Shown in pieces: positions 22,572-23,275 of a stretch of DNA of 23,275 bases (its first letter is position 1; every line of letters starts with the position of its first letter). The notes beneath the pieces were generated by a model. It ran no database searches and was not told the origin of the DNA. It saw only the letters and a list, made by a program, of their open reading frames with translations. The DNA comes from an uncultured Collinsella sp. Its GTDB lineage: Bacteria; Actinomycetota; Coriobacteriia; Coriobacteriales; Coriobacteriaceae. The position numbers and the translations under genes were made by a program. The stretch spans positions 1 through 23,275 of the forward strand of contig CAUCLI010000021.1 in assembly GCA_958443615.1 (NCBI GenBank). Direction: 5' to 3'.

Positions 22572-23252
22572 CTAGTACCTCCCCGGGTGCTCGGCGCGCA
22601 GTTCGTCTCGGATGGCGTACATGCGTCGGATGGCCTCATCCTCGACCCATTGCGTGCGTTCGCGGCGCTTCATGCCCTCAGGGGCATCTGAGAGCGAAAG
22701 AGGGTCCCCTGCTCGCATCCAGCACTTCTTGGGTCGCATGAGCTTCTTGCCCTGCGGCGTGATGTCCCTGAACCCGCACACCGCCATGGGCGCGACGGGC
22801 GCCTTGCCCATCTGGGCGATGAGGGCGAAGCCGCCGTGGACGACGACGGGTTGGTCATCCGTGCGGATGCGCGTGCCCTCGGGGAAGATCAGGACGTCCT
22901 CTCCGCGCTGAAGTGCATGCTGGGCCGCTCGAAGAGCGCTCATGTCCGCCTCGCCGCGGTCGACGGGAATGCCGCCCGCCAAGGCGAAGGCCCAGCGCAC
23001 GATCCCCGTCTTGTTGAACTCGGATTTGAAGATCGGGCGAACGCGTCGGCCCGCGGCCCACTCGCTCGTCACGATGGGGAGGACCTCCGCCATGGAGGTG
23101 TGGTTGCAGATGATCACCGAACCGGTCTCACCAGAGGCATGCAGCTTGTGCGCATCTTCGAGACTCCAGCGCCACATGATCTTGGAGAACGCCCAAAGCA
23201 CGGTCATGACGATCGCGTAGATGATGCGGTCGTGCAGCGGGAACTCGGCCAT
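22572..23252 (-). CDS. plsC: 1-acyl-sn-glycerol-3-phosphate acyltransferase (PlsC-like); start uncertain
   Basis: PlsC acylates lysophosphatidic acid to phosphatidic acid at the membrane. The 226-residue frame shows a hydrophobic N-terminal segment, the catalytic block NHTSMAEVLP (50-59), GGIPVDRG (93-100), FPEGTR (123-128) and VAPMAV. The first block reads HX4E rather than the usual HX4D, an oddity (see findings). ATG 23252 lacks a convincing ribosome binding site, and the frame stays open to the window edge, so the true start may be outside. It is upstream of ispH without any gap. Together with plsY, gpsA and pgsA it fits membrane-lipid synthesis. Confidence 0.88.
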   Translation of the reverse strand: MAEFPLHDRIIYAIVMTVLWAFSKIMWRWSLEDAHKLHASGETGSVIICNHTSMAEVLPIVTSEWAAGRRVRPIFKSEFNKTGIVRWAFALAGGIPVDRGEADMSALRAAQHALQRGEDVLIFPEGTRIRTDDQPVVVHGGFALIAQMGKAPVAPMAVCGFRDITPQGKKLMRPKKCWMRAGDPLSLSDAPEGMKRRERTQWVEDEAIRRMYAIRDELRAEHPGRY

Positions 23253-23275
23253 GGGGCGGGCGTAGTGGGTGGCGG

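Overview
The window is ordinary core chromosome of a moderately high-GC Gram-positive bacterium, most likely an actinobacterium of the class Coriobacteriia (Collinsella/Olsenella-like). This is inferred from gene content and order; no rRNA is present to settle it. Two blocks match actinobacterial synteny known from Mycobacterium: miaA-hflX next to lexA-LysM-nrdR, and pgsA-garA-ftsR (compare Rv1827/Rv1828). The run plsC-ispH-DUF512-der-plsY-gpsA resembles an order also common in Clostridia. I see no insertion sequence, prophage, CRISPR array or toxin-antitoxin pair.

Layout. (1) 1-2090, plus strand: 3' part of miaA, then hflX with a 4-base overlap, ending in a strong terminator. (2) 2090-3346: lexA on the minus strand, divergent from a small membrane-anchored LysM protein. 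Three LexA-type boxes lie between them, so this is an SOS module with a probable YneA/Rv2719c-like division inhibitor. (3) 3350-5735, plus: nrdR, dut and an NCS2 purine permease form a nucleotide operon, preceded by a probable pair of NrdR boxes and closed by a terminator. (4) 5819-8452: a GT28-type diacylglycerol glycosyltransferase (minus) divergent from trxB (plus), then a 301-base gap holding two terminators and an AT-rich palindrome. (5) 8452-12201, minus: degV; then pgsA-garA-ftsR-apt. (6) 12316-12392: tRNA-Pro(GGG) with its own promoter and terminator. (7) 12454-20162, minus: a tightly packed run der-plsY-gpsA-rpe-nifS-nif3-zinc ribbon-coaBC. (8) 20273-23252, minus: plsC-ispH-DUF512 with its own terminator.

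Functionally, the minus-strand runs combine membrane-lipid synthesis (plsC, plsY, gpsA, pgsA), isoprenoid synthesis (ispH), ribosome assembly (der), sulfur and cofactor metabolism (nifS, nif3, coaBC), and regulators linked to carbon metabolism and cell division (garA, ftsR).

The most unusual observation is that gpsA has lost its normal reading frame near the 3' end. As a result gpsA and rpe read as one 591-codon frame. A correctly spaced C-terminus with its own stop sits in the next frame, and rpe keeps its own start and ribosome binding site. This points to a small indel (real or a sequence error) rather than an evolved fusion. Other points of interest are the SOS module, the NrdR boxes, a GarA-type phospho-switch motif, a zinc ribbon lacking one cysteine, and a PlsC with HX4E instead of HX4D.
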